From positions 1-64,000 of the forward strand of contig DASUCV010000020.1 of NCBI GenBank assembly GCA_036275915.1: DNA of 64,000 nucleotides. Reading direction: 5' to 3'. Made by a program: the position numbers and the translations under genes. This document shows, piece by piece, positions 1-8,387 of this stretch. Origin of the DNA: Candidatus Polarisedimenticolaceae bacterium (GTDB lineage: Bacteria; Acidobacteriota; Polarisedimenticolia; Polarisedimenticolales; DASRJG01). Each line of letters begins with the position of its first letter. The first letter of the stretch is position 1. The notes under the pieces are model-generated. The model was not told the origin of the DNA. It made no database searches and worked only from the letters and a program-made list of their open reading frames with translations.

Positions 1-2
1 CC

Positions 3-422
3 TACATCCAGGATCCGTCGTTCGATCCCTGCACAGACGACACCTACATCCAGGATCCGTCGTTCGAGCCCGGCACCGACGACACCTACATCCATGACCC
101 GTCGTTCGAGCCCGGCACTGAAGACACCTACATCCAGGATCCGTCGTTCGATCCCGGCACCGACGACACCTACATCCAGGACCCGTCGTTCGAGCCCGGT
201 ATCGACGACACCTACATCCAGGACCCGTCGCTCGAGCCCGGCACCGAAGACACCTACATCCAGGACCCGTCGCTCGATCCCGGTATCGACGACTCCTACA
301 TCCAGGACCCGTCGCTCGATCTCGGCACCGAGGACTCCTACATCCAGGACCCGTCGCTCGATCCCGGCACCGACGACTCCTACATCCAGGACCCGTCGTT
401 CGAGCCAGGTATCGATGACAAC
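3..422 (+). repeat. 42-bp tandem repeat array, ten units
   Basis: Ten head-to-tail 42-bp units start at 3, 45, 87, 129, 171, 213, 255, 297, 339 and 381, each coding TYIQDPS(F/L)(E/D)PG(T/I)(D/E)D. Units differ mostly by single substitutions such as F/L, E/D and T/I. The array may continue upstream of the window. Confidence 0.9.
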
Positions 423-923
423 TACCACGACGACGCGTATGACCCGACCGCTGAAGGCTCCTACTACGATTCGCATCCCTTTGTTGGAGAGGACCCCAGC
501 GGCAACGAGCCCTCGTTCGATGAGCCGAGCTTCGACAACGGCGGCAACGAGCCTTCGTTCGATGAGCCGAGCTTTGACAGCGGCGGCGACGAGCCCTCGT
601 TCGATGAGCCGAGCTTCGACAACGGCGGCAACGAGCCCTTGTTCGACGAGCCGAGCTTCGACGGCGGCGGCGACGAGCCCTCGTTCGAAGAGCCGAGCTT
701 CGACAGCGGCGGCGACGAGCCCTCGTTCGAAGAGCCGAGCTTCGACAGCGGCGGCGACGAGCCCTCGTTCGAAGAGCCGAGCTTCGACGGCGGAGGTCAT
801 GACTCGGGGTCCGAGTTTGACGGTGGCAGCTTTGACAGCGGTGACTCCGGTGCTGGGGATTCCAATCCCGACGGCGCTGAGGCTTTCGACTCTGGGCCTG
901 ACTCTGACGGTGGAATCAACTAA
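3..923 (+). CDS. Acidic tandem-repeat protein, C-terminal part (5' end outside window)
   Basis: The frame beginning at base 3 is open to the TAA ending at 923, so about 306 C-terminal residues are visible and the start lies upstream of the window. Residues 1-140 of this part are ten copies of a 14-residue unit (TYIQDPSFEPGTDD-like). A unique linker follows, then seven copies of a second 14-residue unit (NEPSFDEPSFDNGG-like) and an Asp/Gly/Ser-rich tail ending GGIN. The protein is strongly acidic with almost no basic residues. No family was recognised. The composition resembles secreted or surface linker proteins that may bind cations, but that is inference. A strong terminator follows 44 bp downstream. 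An alternative frame from 94 gives an Arg/Ser/Thr-rich product that is an artefact of the repeat. Confidence 0.8.
   Translation, partial: YIQDPSFDPCTDDTYIQDPSFEPGTDDTYIHDPSFEPGTEDTYIQDPSFDPGTDDTYIQDPSFEPGIDDTYIQDPSLEPGTEDTYIQDPSLDPGIDDSYIQDPSLDLGTEDSYIQDPSLDPGTDDSYIQDPSFEPGIDDNYHDDAYDPTAEGSYYDSHPFVGEDPSGNEPSFDEPSFDNGGNEPSFDEPSFDSGGDEPSFDEPSFDNGGNEPLFDEPSFDGGGDEPSFEEPSFDSGGDEPSFEEPSFDSGGDEPSFEEPSFDGGGHDSGSEFDGGSFDSGDSGAGDSNPDGAEAFDSGPDSDGGIN
504..797 (+). repeat. 42-bp tandem repeat array, seven units of a second type
   Basis: Seven 42-bp units start at 504, 546, 588, 630, 672, 714 and 756, coding (N/D)EPSF(D/E)EPSFD(N/S/G)GG. The unit length equals that of the first array and both share an xPSF(D/E)xG core, so the second may be a diverged form of the first. 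The last three units use EEPSF and are nearly identical, suggesting recent duplication. Confidence 0.88.
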
Positions 924-966
924 TCGGAACGAAGGTCCGACGCATGACTTCGTGTTATCGCAATCC

Positions 967-1007
967 AAGGGCGGCGAGTGGCCTTCGCTCGCCGCCCTTC
1001 TTTTTCT
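967..1007 (+). terminator. Rho-independent terminator of the repeat-protein gene
   Basis: A perfect 12-bp stem (967-978 with 988-999, arm AAGGGCGGCGAG) encloses a 9-nt loop and is followed by CTTTTTCT. It lies 44 bp after the stop at 923. The opposite strand lacks a T-run, so it serves only the plus strand. Confidence 0.88.
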
Positions 1008-1029
1008 GCGGTCCGACACAGAACCGAGG

Positions 1030-4000
1030 TCACGGGCTGCCGATCAATACAAACGCGCCCCAGAATTGTGGAGAATGGTAGTTTGCCGTCGCGCGCACTT
1101 TCCGCTTCGCCTCCCACAAAGCATCCGCGAAACCAGTCGAAGTTGTGGGCCGATCTCCTGTCGGAACACTATCGAAGAGCGCCGTAATGACTTGCCGTGC
1201 GGCGGAATCGTCCACCGCCCACAGGGTCGAGACAACCCGACGCGCTCCTGCGATCAGGAATCCCCGAGAAAGTGATACAGCGCCCTCCAGGTTGATCTCT
1301 TCACCGGTATGAGTGCCGCAGGCGGCGAGAACCACGAGCTCGGCAGGAATACGCAAGGAGTAAACCTCGTGCAGTTCGAGTAGACCATCTGCCTCTGAGG
1401 CGACCGTCCCTGCCGGTAGTTTCAATACCAACGCGGCCCGTAGTCCATCGGATCCCGTCGACCCGATCGCGTGGGTAGCGAAGTGAACGAGCCTGGCGCG
1501 ACCTATGTCGGCTCGCACCTCTTGCTCCGTTGCCGTATCGTCATGGAGTAGCACAAGCCGACATCCGGGCTGTCGCCTCTGGATCGCGGCGGCGATGCTC
1601 TCTTGCTCGGGAATCGAGTTGCTCAATGCGGGGAGTCGGAAGGCCTGTTCGAGCGTTCCGTCTCGTTCACCGTCGACCCCACGAGCACCATTGACATCAG
1701 TGGGCGGCCCTGGACTTGAACCGCCGACGTTAGCGATCCGATTCACGACGCCCGCGACGGAGAGAAGTTCCAAGTCGGTCGTCCCGTGCGTCTCTTTTCC
1801 GTAGAACGAGAACGAGATCGACGGTGCGATCGTGATCACCGGCCCGTCATCAAGCCAGTATTTCGTCGACTCCTCAGTCGAGTCGACGGTGACAACGAGT
1901 GCATCCATCGGAACTTGATTCAATTGCGCATCAGGGATAACCGTCACGTGTCCGGCCTTGTGGATACGCGCCCACACCGGCTCGGGAACAAGCGCCCGCC
2001 AAAGTGCGTGCAACCACTGGTCGTTTGGAAAACCGTTTCCCTCGCAGCTTGACGCCAGTCTCGCTCCTCGTGGAGACGGCACGTCGTACTTCGCGCGGAA
2101 CCGGCAATCAAAAAGTCGTCCTAGCGATTTCGACGTCAACGGCCCGGACGATACCCCCAGCAGCTTGGCGGTGGATTCGTCCAGATTCAGACTGAATGCT
2201 TGCACTTCAGCACCCTGGGCCGACACAACGAACACCCGGGACGCTTCGACTCCGATTTGGAAGTACAGGATGTCGTTCGCGAACGCCTTCATGGCTTGGC
2301 GCAATTCATCCGTATTCGAGGTCAGGTGATCGATGGAGGCCATGACTTCCCGATATCGCGGATCGACCCGCCGGATCTCCCCGTTCGCGCGTCGATATTC
2401 CGAAAGTGCGATGGCGACTGCGTGCGCCGCATCATCCGAATCGTGCTCAGCCTGCAAGTCGCCGGCTAGCGCTCGTTCCATCAAGCTGCGCTCGAACGCT
2501 TGCGCCTTGCGGAGTGTTGCCTCCGCGACTCGTCGACGGTCGACCAAGTCTTGAGCGACCCCTGTCGAGGGATCGCTCAGTTGCGTCTTAGAAAACGCGA
2601 CTTCCTCAACCAAAGTCCGTGCTCGTGTGCGCTCTGCCCACCTCAGAGCCTCATTCGGATGTCCGGCAGCGATCTGCCGCGTAACCATGGTGTCGAACCT
2701 GGGAGCGTACCGCGCGAGGAAGGTCGCGCGAGTGGTGTCCGCCGCGCTACTCTCCTGCCGCATCGACTCGACGGAGCCGAGCGCTGCGCTGAGCACAACC
2801 AAGGATTCCTCGCGCTCATGAGCGGCCCACAGGACGTCCGATTTCTCGAACTGTGCCTTCGCGGCCGCTTCGCGCCACTCGGAGTGAAGGTTCACCTTCG
2901 CAAGTGCGTCATCTATTGTTTTCAGCGCTTCTGGAAGCTGTCGGATTGCCAGCTGCGCTCGAGATACTTCGATCAAGCTTTCGGCGACGTCGACGCTCTT
3001 CGGCGCAATCGCCGTTCGAATCTCCAAGGCCCGCCGGAGCAACGGAAGCGCGTCCCGCGGCTGGCCCTCGTCGATGAGTACGGTCGCGAGATCGTGGAGT
3101 GCTCGAGCAGTCTCAGAATGCTCTTTCCCGAGTCCCGTTTCTCGTATGGAGAGGGCCTCGCGCAGCAGCGTCTCCGCCTCGACATACTGAGAGTCTTCGG
3201 CCAAGAAGATGGCGAGCTGCGCGAGATACACAGAGAGCTTCGGATCTGTGCTATCTGGAGCCACATACAATGAGCGGGCCTCTTCCGCACACGCTCGGTA
3301 TTTCGCTTCGGCGTCTGCCCGTCGCCCTTGGAATCGAGCCAGCTCGGCCAGGTTGAAGGTGGCGGTAAGGATGCCCTCTTGGTCCTTGAGAGCTTGGCGT
3401 TCCGAAAACGACTCAATCTCGTACCTCTCGGCGTCTGCATAGCTCCCTTCGTCACGAAACGTTCCCGCCACGGAATTGAGCAACCACGCGTGCACCGGCG
3501 TGTGCTTCGGTGCAATGGCCAAGCCCTTGTTGAACTCGGCCCGGGCGGGGACCGAACCATCCGTCAAACGAGTGAGCTCGCCCGACGTCAGATATCCAAC
3601 CGCCTTGTCGGTGGGACTCGCATCAGACGATTGGAGATATCGCTGCCGATCGGTGACGATTGGGCGAGCTTCATCGTAGCGGCCCATCGCCCCGAGGATC
3701 TGTGCGATTCCCTCGAGCGTCGCACCCATCGCTGCGTCACGCTCGGTCTCGGGCTGTAGTTTTCGGTGCTCCAACGAGCGCTGTCCATACTTGAGAGCTT
3801 CGTCGAAGCGATTCCAGTTGAAACAGATACTCGAGAGATTGTCGAGACTGTCTGCGACGGAGGCGTGGTCCAATGGGCGCAGCTTTTCCCATTCTTCTAG
3901 TCCATGCCTTAGCACCTCAAGAGTCGTCGCCCTGAACTCTGGTTTCTCCGAGTTGTAGAGAAGGAGTCCAAGGTGATCTATGAAACGAGCGATGGACGGC

Positions 4001-4509
4001 GCATCATCAGGAAAGCATCGGCGGGCGCTTGCCTCGGCATCCTGGAGCATCTGAAGGGCTGTCTCGTTCCCGTCCTTCAGTGCGGATCGGATGCGATCGG
4101 TGAGTTGCGCAGCCTCCCAGCACGCTTGATCGCGCGGCGAAGCTGCGTAGGCGCTAGTTGCACCCACCGCCCGTGAAGGTGTGTCGGGCCCATCTTTGAT
4201 CTCCAGCGTCCAGACGCCGGGAGGATCCGCGAGCCAGGTGAATGTCACCGACTTCGCGAGCCATTCATCGCCTCTCTCTACGTGTCGAATCGCACCGGTT
4301 GGGTCTGTGAGTGTGATCGTCGCCGAGCCGTCGATCGTCGTCGCAACCCGGGCAGCTTGCCCGGCTTGGAGGTCACATCGCGGGTCGGAGGTTCGCCCTC
4401 CTACTCTCGGGCTTCCGCATCCGACGCACGCCACGACGAGTACTAGTGAATGAGATAAGAATTTCAACTGCGAATCCCAGCCGCGGGAACCTGAAGCACC
4501 CACCGACAT
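1030..4509 (-). CDS. TPR-CHAT caspase-like protease, probable lipoprotein
   Basis: 1159 aa. The N-terminus has a hydrophobic stretch (LVLVVACVGC) with Cys residues placed like a lipobox, suggesting envelope anchoring. Residues roughly 150-600 are tetratricopeptide repeats, for example the segments around SVADSLDNLSSICFNW and ETARALHDLATVLIDEG. The C-terminal third is a CHAT domain: strand-His motif VHFATHA (His near residue 1012) and strand-Cys motif VVLAACGTHTGE (Cys near 1064), followed by GFLIAGARRVVSTLW. These are the His/Cys dyad motifs of clan CD proteases. TPR-CHAT proteins typically cleave a partner after sensing a signal through the TPRs. Divergent from the secreted protein at 4647 and near a sigma/anti-sigma pair and two other proteases. 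Substrate unknown. Confidence 0.9.
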   Translation of the reverse strand: MSVGASGSRGWDSQLKFLSHSLVLVVACVGCGSPRVGGRTSDPRCDLQAGQAARVATTIDGSATITLTDPTGAIRHVERGDEWLAKSVTFTWLADPPGVWTLEIKDGPDTPSRAVGATSAYAASPRDQACWEAAQLTDRIRSALKDGNETALQMLQDAEASARRCFPDDAPSIARFIDHLGLLLYNSEKPEFRATTLEVLRHGLEEWEKLRPLDHASVADSLDNLSSICFNWNRFDEALKYGQRSLEHRKLQPETERDAAMGATLEGIAQILGAMGRYDEARPIVTDRQRYLQSSDASPTDKAVGYLTSGELTRLTDGSVPARAEFNKGLAIAPKHTPVHAWLLNSVAGTFRDEGSYADAERYEIESFSERQALKDQEGILTATFNLAELARFQGRRADAEAKYRACAEEARSLYVAPDSTDPKLSVYLAQLAIFLAEDSQYVEAETLLREALSIRETGLGKEHSETARALHDLATVLIDEGQPRDALPLLRRALEIRTAIAPKSVDVAESLIEVSRAQLAIRQLPEALKTIDDALAKVNLHSEWREAAAKAQFEKSDVLWAAHEREESLVVLSAALGSVESMRQESSAADTTRATFLARYAPRFDTMVTRQIAAGHPNEALRWAERTRARTLVEEVAFSKTQLSDPSTGVAQDLVDRRRVAEATLRKAQAFERSLMERALAGDLQAEHDSDDAAHAVAIALSEYRRANGEIRRVDPRYREVMASIDHLTSNTDELRQAMKAFANDILYFQIGVEASRVFVVSAQGAEVQAFSLNLDESTAKLLGVSSGPLTSKSLGRLFDCRFRAKYDVPSPRGARLASSCEGNGFPNDQWLHALWRALVPEPVWARIHKAGHVTVIPDAQLNQVPMDALVVTVDSTEESTKYWLDDGPVITIAPSISFSFYGKETHGTTDLELLSVAGVVNRIANVGGSSPGPPTDVNGARGVDGERDGTLEQAFRLPALSNSIPEQESIAAAIQRRQPGCRLVLLHDDTATEQEVRADIGRARLVHFATHAIGSTGSDGLRAALVLKLPAGTVASEADGLLELHEVYSLRIPAELVVLAACGTHTGEEINLEGAVSLSRGFLIAGARRVVSTLWAVDDSAARQVITALFDSVPTGDRPTTSTGFADALWEAKRKVRATANYHSPQFWGAFVLIGSP

Positions 4510-4546
4510 GCCCGCTTCCAGTCCCGAACTCTGATGGTGACGGTCG

Positions 4547-4597
4547 TTGACGACTCGACTTGCTGAGAACTATGCGGTTGCCTGTCACCGATGTCAA
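4547..4597. promoter_or_regulatory. Overlapping divergent promoter candidates between the CHAT and secreted-protein genes
   Basis: Minus strand: TTGACA (4597-4592), 17-bp spacer, CATAGT (4574-4569), which would start the CHAT transcript about 53 nt before its ATG. Plus strand: TTGACG (4547-4552), 18-bp spacer, TATGCG (4571-4576), leading toward 4647. The -10 boxes overlap, so the two directions would compete. The plus-strand -10 is weak. Confidence 0.35.
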
Positions 4598-4646
4598 CGG
4601 TACTGTTGTTGCAGCTTACGCAATCCGCTACGACGTTGGGGGGTCT

Positions 4647-6407
4647 ATGCGACATCGAATGATTGGGGCGACCATCGTCTTATTCTTGGCGCCATTTGTC
4701 TTGACCGCGTTTGCGGCGCCTGTCACCAAAAAACTCGATCGGCTGTTCCCGGTTGCGTCATGCCCGTTTCCAAGGCCCGATTGCGCCGAAACGTCCTTGA
4801 TTTGTCCGGACTACTGCGCCACTAATCCCGCAACACCCCTTTGTACGGACGCGAACAGCAACGGCGCGTGCTGCGAGCAGCCGTATGGGGAGTCCTCACC
4901 GGAGCACTGCGGGCTCAATGTTAGTCATGAGACTTCCGACCTGCAATTCGGGGTGCCCGCTGTAGGGGGCAATTACGGCGGGCCTGTCGCGATTACAATC
5001 CGTCGCACCGGGGACACCCAGCCGAGCGCGATCCGCGAGATTTCTTATTTGGCATTTATCGCCCAATCTCCCTACCTTGACAATCAGCCGACCCAATCAA
5101 GACTCGACGACTATCTCGGCAATGGAAATTACTGCGCCGCGAGTGATTCGTCCTGCGACGACTGCAAGCGCGAGAGCCCGCAGGACTGCTATCAGGGCGA
5201 TGGTCGGCCGACGGTCTTCTTTCCGGTCCGTTCGATTACCAGCGGCGAATTTGGATTCGAAGAACCGTTCAATGTGGCCCCGGACAACTCGCGACCCGAA
5301 TGCTACCGATCTGATTCTGTCGGGAGACGACACGGGACGTGGGTGCTTGGCGGCGGTGCGTCAATCGCGATTGATGAATTCCCGAGTTACCCACTGCGCT
5401 TGGGTTCAAGTAGTGACAATACCGGTGCGACGGCAACGCTCGTTGTGCCATTTGTACCAAGCGGGTTGTATGAGCTCTACGGAATCTGGTTCAGCAGTAC
5501 GAACGGTCAGAATGCAGTCACGTTTGAAGTCGCGACCGGAGACGACGAGCGCGTTTTCGATGAGGACGGGGACGGAGTGCCCAATGAGTGCGACAACTGC
5601 CCTTCGGTCCCCAACGGAGACTGCGACGCGTCCACCGCGGCTTGCGATATCAACGGGGACGGGATACTCAGCGCCGACGAGATAAGCAAGGGGAACCAAG
5701 CCGACACCGACGGAGATGGGAGAGGAGACGCATGCCCGGATTCGACACCTCCTACCAGTTCGGCAAGCGTGACGCCGGATCCTAATGCCGCCGGTTGGAA
5801 TAACACCGATGCGGTGGTGACGATCACGGCGGTGGACGAAACCGGCGGCTCAGGAGTCGCCTCGATCTCCGTCGAGACCTCCGGTGCGCAGGTCGTCCCC
5901 CTGACGGTAACCCCCGGCGCAAGCGCGATGGTGACGACAAGCGCCGAGGGCACGACCAACGTCAAGTTCTGGGCCACCGACAATGCCGGCAACACTGAGG
6001 CACCGCAGACACTGCCGGTAATGGTGGACAAGTCGGCGCCTCAGGTTACGTGCTCCGTGAATCCATCGTTCCTCTGGCCGCCGAACCATCGACTCGTGGA
6101 CGTCGTTGCAAGCGTGTCGGTCATCGATGCGCTCTCCGGGCCGGACAATTTCGTGCTCGATTCGGTTCTCGGTGACGAACCTGACAAGTCAAAGAACGGA
6201 GTGGACATCGCCAATGATATTCAAGGCTTCGTACTGCACACCGGGGACACCACCGGCAAGTTGCGTGCGGAATGCCTCGGGACGGGCGATGGCAGGACAT
6301 ATAAGTTGATTTATCACGGTCTCGACCACGCGGGGAACAGCAGCCAGTGCGAGGCAATCGTCGTGGTCCCCCATGACCAGCGGCGGGGAGCTTCCGGAGT
6401 CCACTAG
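4647..6407 (+). CDS. Secreted calcium-repeat / Ig-like protein
   Basis: 586 aa from the ATG at 4647, chosen because it follows a G-rich Shine-Dalgarno-like run and begins a clear signal peptide (MRHRMIGATIVLFLAPFVLT, cleavage near AFA). The mature N-terminus is Cys-rich (about residues 30-90). Residues about 305-365 hold thrombospondin type 3 / dockerin-like Ca-binding motifs (DEDGDGVPNECDNC, DINGDGILSADE, DTDGDGRGDAC). These are followed by an Ig-like module (about 365-460, with DETGGSG and DNAGNTE) and a C-terminal beta-rich domain ending GASGVH. It is probably an extracellular or surface protein. It is divergent from the CHAT gene and its end overlaps or abuts the sigma-like gene. No catalytic motif was seen. 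Confidence 0.75.
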   Translation: MRHRMIGATIVLFLAPFVLTAFAAPVTKKLDRLFPVASCPFPRPDCAETSLICPDYCATNPATPLCTDANSNGACCEQPYGESSPEHCGLNVSHETSDLQFGVPAVGGNYGGPVAITIRRTGDTQPSAIREISYLAFIAQSPYLDNQPTQSRLDDYLGNGNYCAASDSSCDDCKRESPQDCYQGDGRPTVFFPVRSITSGEFGFEEPFNVAPDNSRPECYRSDSVGRRHGTWVLGGGASIAIDEFPSYPLRLGSSSDNTGATATLVVPFVPSGLYELYGIWFSSTNGQNAVTFEVATGDDERVFDEDGDGVPNECDNCPSVPNGDCDASTAACDINGDGILSADEISKGNQADTDGDGRGDACPDSTPPTSSASVTPDPNAAGWNNTDAVVTITAVDETGGSGVASISVETSGAQVVPLTVTPGASAMVTTSAEGTTNVKFWATDNAGNTEAPQTLPVMVDKSAPQVTCSVNPSFLWPPNHRLVDVVASVSVIDALSGPDNFVLDSVLGDEPDKSKNGVDIANDIQGFVLHTGDTTGKLRAECLGTGDGRTYKLIYHGLDHAGNSSQCEAIVVVPHDQRRGASGVH

Positions 6408-7395
6408 AGGGGCGACATTGTCTCGGGAATCTGACTCGCGAATAGACCCAACTAAGTCGTCGATCCATGACTACGCGCTGTTACGGCTGATCGAGGGGCA
6501 GGACGATGCACTGCCTGCGCACTTTCCGGGGCGCAATCGGATCGTCGACAACTTTCGGCGGATCCAGGACACGATCAAGACCGTCGTCGAACGAACCGTC
6601 GAACGAAATCGCTACACGCGTTTCGTAGCAAGTCGGCTCGCGGTTCACGCCCCAGATTTTGTTGCGGAACATCCCGCCGAGTTCGAGAACGAGATCGAAG
6701 GAAAGCTGAGTGAACACGTCGAGCGCATAGGAGGTCAGGAGCGGAACAAACAAGTACTACGAAATTTTGCTCTCTGGTACCGACTCGCGAGCGTCATGGG
6801 TAGCGCGCAGAATCGGGCAATTCCAGGAGCTCTCGCCGTTGTGACGAAGGACTTTGAGGAGGTCTCTCGCTTCCTCAATCCGGAACGTCCGGAGTTTCGT
6901 CGCTTGTTGGGGGAACGTCAAGGCGTTGACCCAAGTAGCGTTGCGGAGCGTGTCGAAGACAATCTGTTGGCGCACTGGCAGGCCTATGAGGGCACGGCAC
7001 CACTCGGAGCTTACATACGCACGATCGTCACAAGACGGAAGCAGGAACTGCTGCGAGGTCTTGGAGAAGGCGTCCTCGATCACGACAGCATCGAAGCTGT
7101 ATTCGAATTGCCTGCGGAGGGAGAGGACCCCGTCGAGCTCCTCGATCGGCCATCCGCTCGTGAGATGGCGCTTCGGGTGAAGGCCGTGGTCTCCGCCGTC
7201 GAGAAGTTCGACGAGGTGGACAAGTTGATCTTCTTCGCGCGGATGGAAGACCCACCGCTGCCCTACAAGTTGATCCTGGACCGTTTAGGAACGATTCCAG
7301 CGAACAACATGAAGAGGGAGAGCGCTGTTCGTGCTCGTCACACCCGACTGGTCGCAGAGCTTCGACAGGCTTACGAGTCCACGCTGAGACGCTAG
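6373..7395 (+). CDS. Divergent ECF-like sigma factor
   Basis: Up to 340 aa. The ATG at 6373 overlaps the upstream gene by 35 bp; a TTG at 6418, just behind AGAGGGG, is an equally plausible start. Residues about 190-235 resemble sigma-70 region 2 (NLLAHWQAYEG, then PLGAYIRTIVTRRKQELLRG). Residues about 275-335 resemble region 4 (FDEVDKLIFFARM, then a helix-turn-helix around LILDRLGTIPANNMKRESAV). The roughly 190 N-terminal residues are not recognised. The role would be recruiting RNA polymerase to alternative promoters. It is tail-to-tail (4-bp overlap) with a zinc-finger anti-sigma-like gene, which supports the call. Sequence similarity to classical ECFs is low, so the assignment rests on pattern and context. 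Confidence 0.62.
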   Translation: MTSGGELPESTRGATLSRESDSRIDPTKSSIHDYALLRLIEGQDDALPAHFPGRNRIVDNFRRIQDTIKTVVERTVERNRYTRFVASRLAVHAPDFVAEHPAEFENEIEGKLSEHVERIGGQERNKQVLRNFALWYRLASVMGSAQNRAIPGALAVVTKDFEEVSRFLNPERPEFRRLLGERQGVDPSSVAERVEDNLLAHWQAYEGTAPLGAYIRTIVTRRKQELLRGLGEGVLDHDSIEAVFELPAEGEDPVELLDRPSAREMALRVKAVVSAVEKFDEVDKLIFFARMEDPPLPYKLILDRLGTIPANNMKRESAVRARHTRLVAELRQAYESTLRR

Positions 7396-8288
7396 TCGTC
7401 GGAGGTTCGCGGAGCCGACGGGCCGATCTGAATTTTAAGGCTGTCGATTGCGGTCCCATCCGAAAGTTTGACATCGAGCGCGACGATTACGCCTTTCGCA
7501 ACATCACTGGCCGAGATCGTTCCGCGAATCGGTGCGATCTTGACCAATCCGAACTCCAGTGGCGGCCCGAAGAGTGTGTTGCCATCGATCACTGCTCCTG
7601 TATCCCTTAGTACAGCTTCGACGTGCGCGCCGGGGGTTGCGAGTGAGGTCAGGAATTGCAACGCGCGGTCACTGCCACCGAGGCCGATCGATATCGTCGT
7701 GACGCGCCTGCCGTGGAGTTCGACTTGTGCCCAACCTGCCGGCTCCGTTCCGCCCTTGCCCGAATCGCCGCTGACGGCATTCACAGGCATTAGGACTGAC
7801 GAAGACGACGAAGCGCCGAATCGGTACATCGTAGGAATCAGAATTGCGATCAAGAGCAAGTAGGCTGCTGCTGTCAGCCAGTTTCGCCGGATTGCCAGCA
7901 CGTCGAACACAACCCAACTCGACTTGGACGAGGACGCAGGTATGACATCGACCGCAGGGGCCTCGGCGATCCAGGACCGAAGCTGACTAAGGAGCGACGA
8001 ACACTCGGTACAAGTGTCCGCATGTAACTTCCATGCGTCCAAGCCCTCCGGCGCGAATGATCCCCAATCGCCCGCTAGGGCAACGAGGACTTCGGGTCGA
8101 GGATGGGCGGTCACCGCATTCGACGGGCGAGTTCGGAGTTCGTGCTTCACCAGGTCGACACGTCGGGCGAATCGGGCGCAGTTGGCGCAGTTCTCGACAT
8201 GCGTCGCGGTCTCCCGTGATTGCAGATCCTCGTCGTCATCCGATTGGAGGAGCAGCCGAGCCTGAACTCTCGTACAAGCGATCGGCAA
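7392..8288 (-). CDS. Transmembrane anti-sigma-like protein with two zinc-finger motifs
   Basis: 298 aa. The start is TTG at 8288, fixed by an AAGGAGG Shine-Dalgarno about 5 nt upstream. There are two HxxxCxxC zinc-binding motifs of the zf-HC2 anti-sigma type, H30-C34-C37 and H89-C93-C96. A single membrane helix spans about 137-155 (NWLTAAAYLLLIAILIPTMY), and a roughly 140-residue C-terminal domain is probably outside the cytoplasm. Zf-HC2 proteins hold ECF sigma factors inactive until proteolysed or conformationally changed. Two fingers in one protein is unusual. The gene is last in a minus-strand run behind the trypsin and caspase genes and is convergent with the sigma-like gene. Confidence 0.75.
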   Translation of the reverse strand: MPIACTRVQARLLLQSDDDEDLQSRETATHVENCANCARFARRVDLVKHELRTRPSNAVTAHPRPEVLVALAGDWGSFAPEGLDAWKLHADTCTECSSLLSQLRSWIAEAPAVDVIPASSSKSSWVVFDVLAIRRNWLTAAAYLLLIAILIPTMYRFGASSSSSVLMPVNAVSGDSGKGGTEPAGWAQVELHGRRVTTISIGLGGSDRALQFLTSLATPGAHVEAVLRDTGAVIDGNTLFGPPLEFGLVKIAPIRGTISASDVAKGVIVALDVKLSDGTAIDSLKIQIGPSAPRTSDD

Positions 8289-8387
8289 GTTCGCCTCCTT
8301 TCGCGAGACTCGGCTCGACCGAGCCGCCGAGCCCCCTCAAACTAGGGACGCGACGTCGGAACGGTCGCTGCGAGAGGATCCCTGAGA

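Noticed and set aside
3-797. Possible CRISPR array from the regular 42-bp repeats
   Set aside because: Units are directly tandem with no spacers and keep an open coding frame.
94-1275. Open frame coding an Arg/Ser/Thr-rich repeat protein
   Set aside because: It is the shifted reading of the 42-bp repeats. It crosses the strong terminator at 967-1007 and runs antisense into the CHAT gene, whereas the frame from base 3 gives a coherent acidic protein ending just before the terminator.
1030-4509. Type III-E CRISPR (Craspase) Csx29
   Set aside because: The TPR-CHAT layout and nearby sigma factor are reminiscent, but there is no gRAMP/Cas7-11 gene, no array, and the protein carries an export signal.
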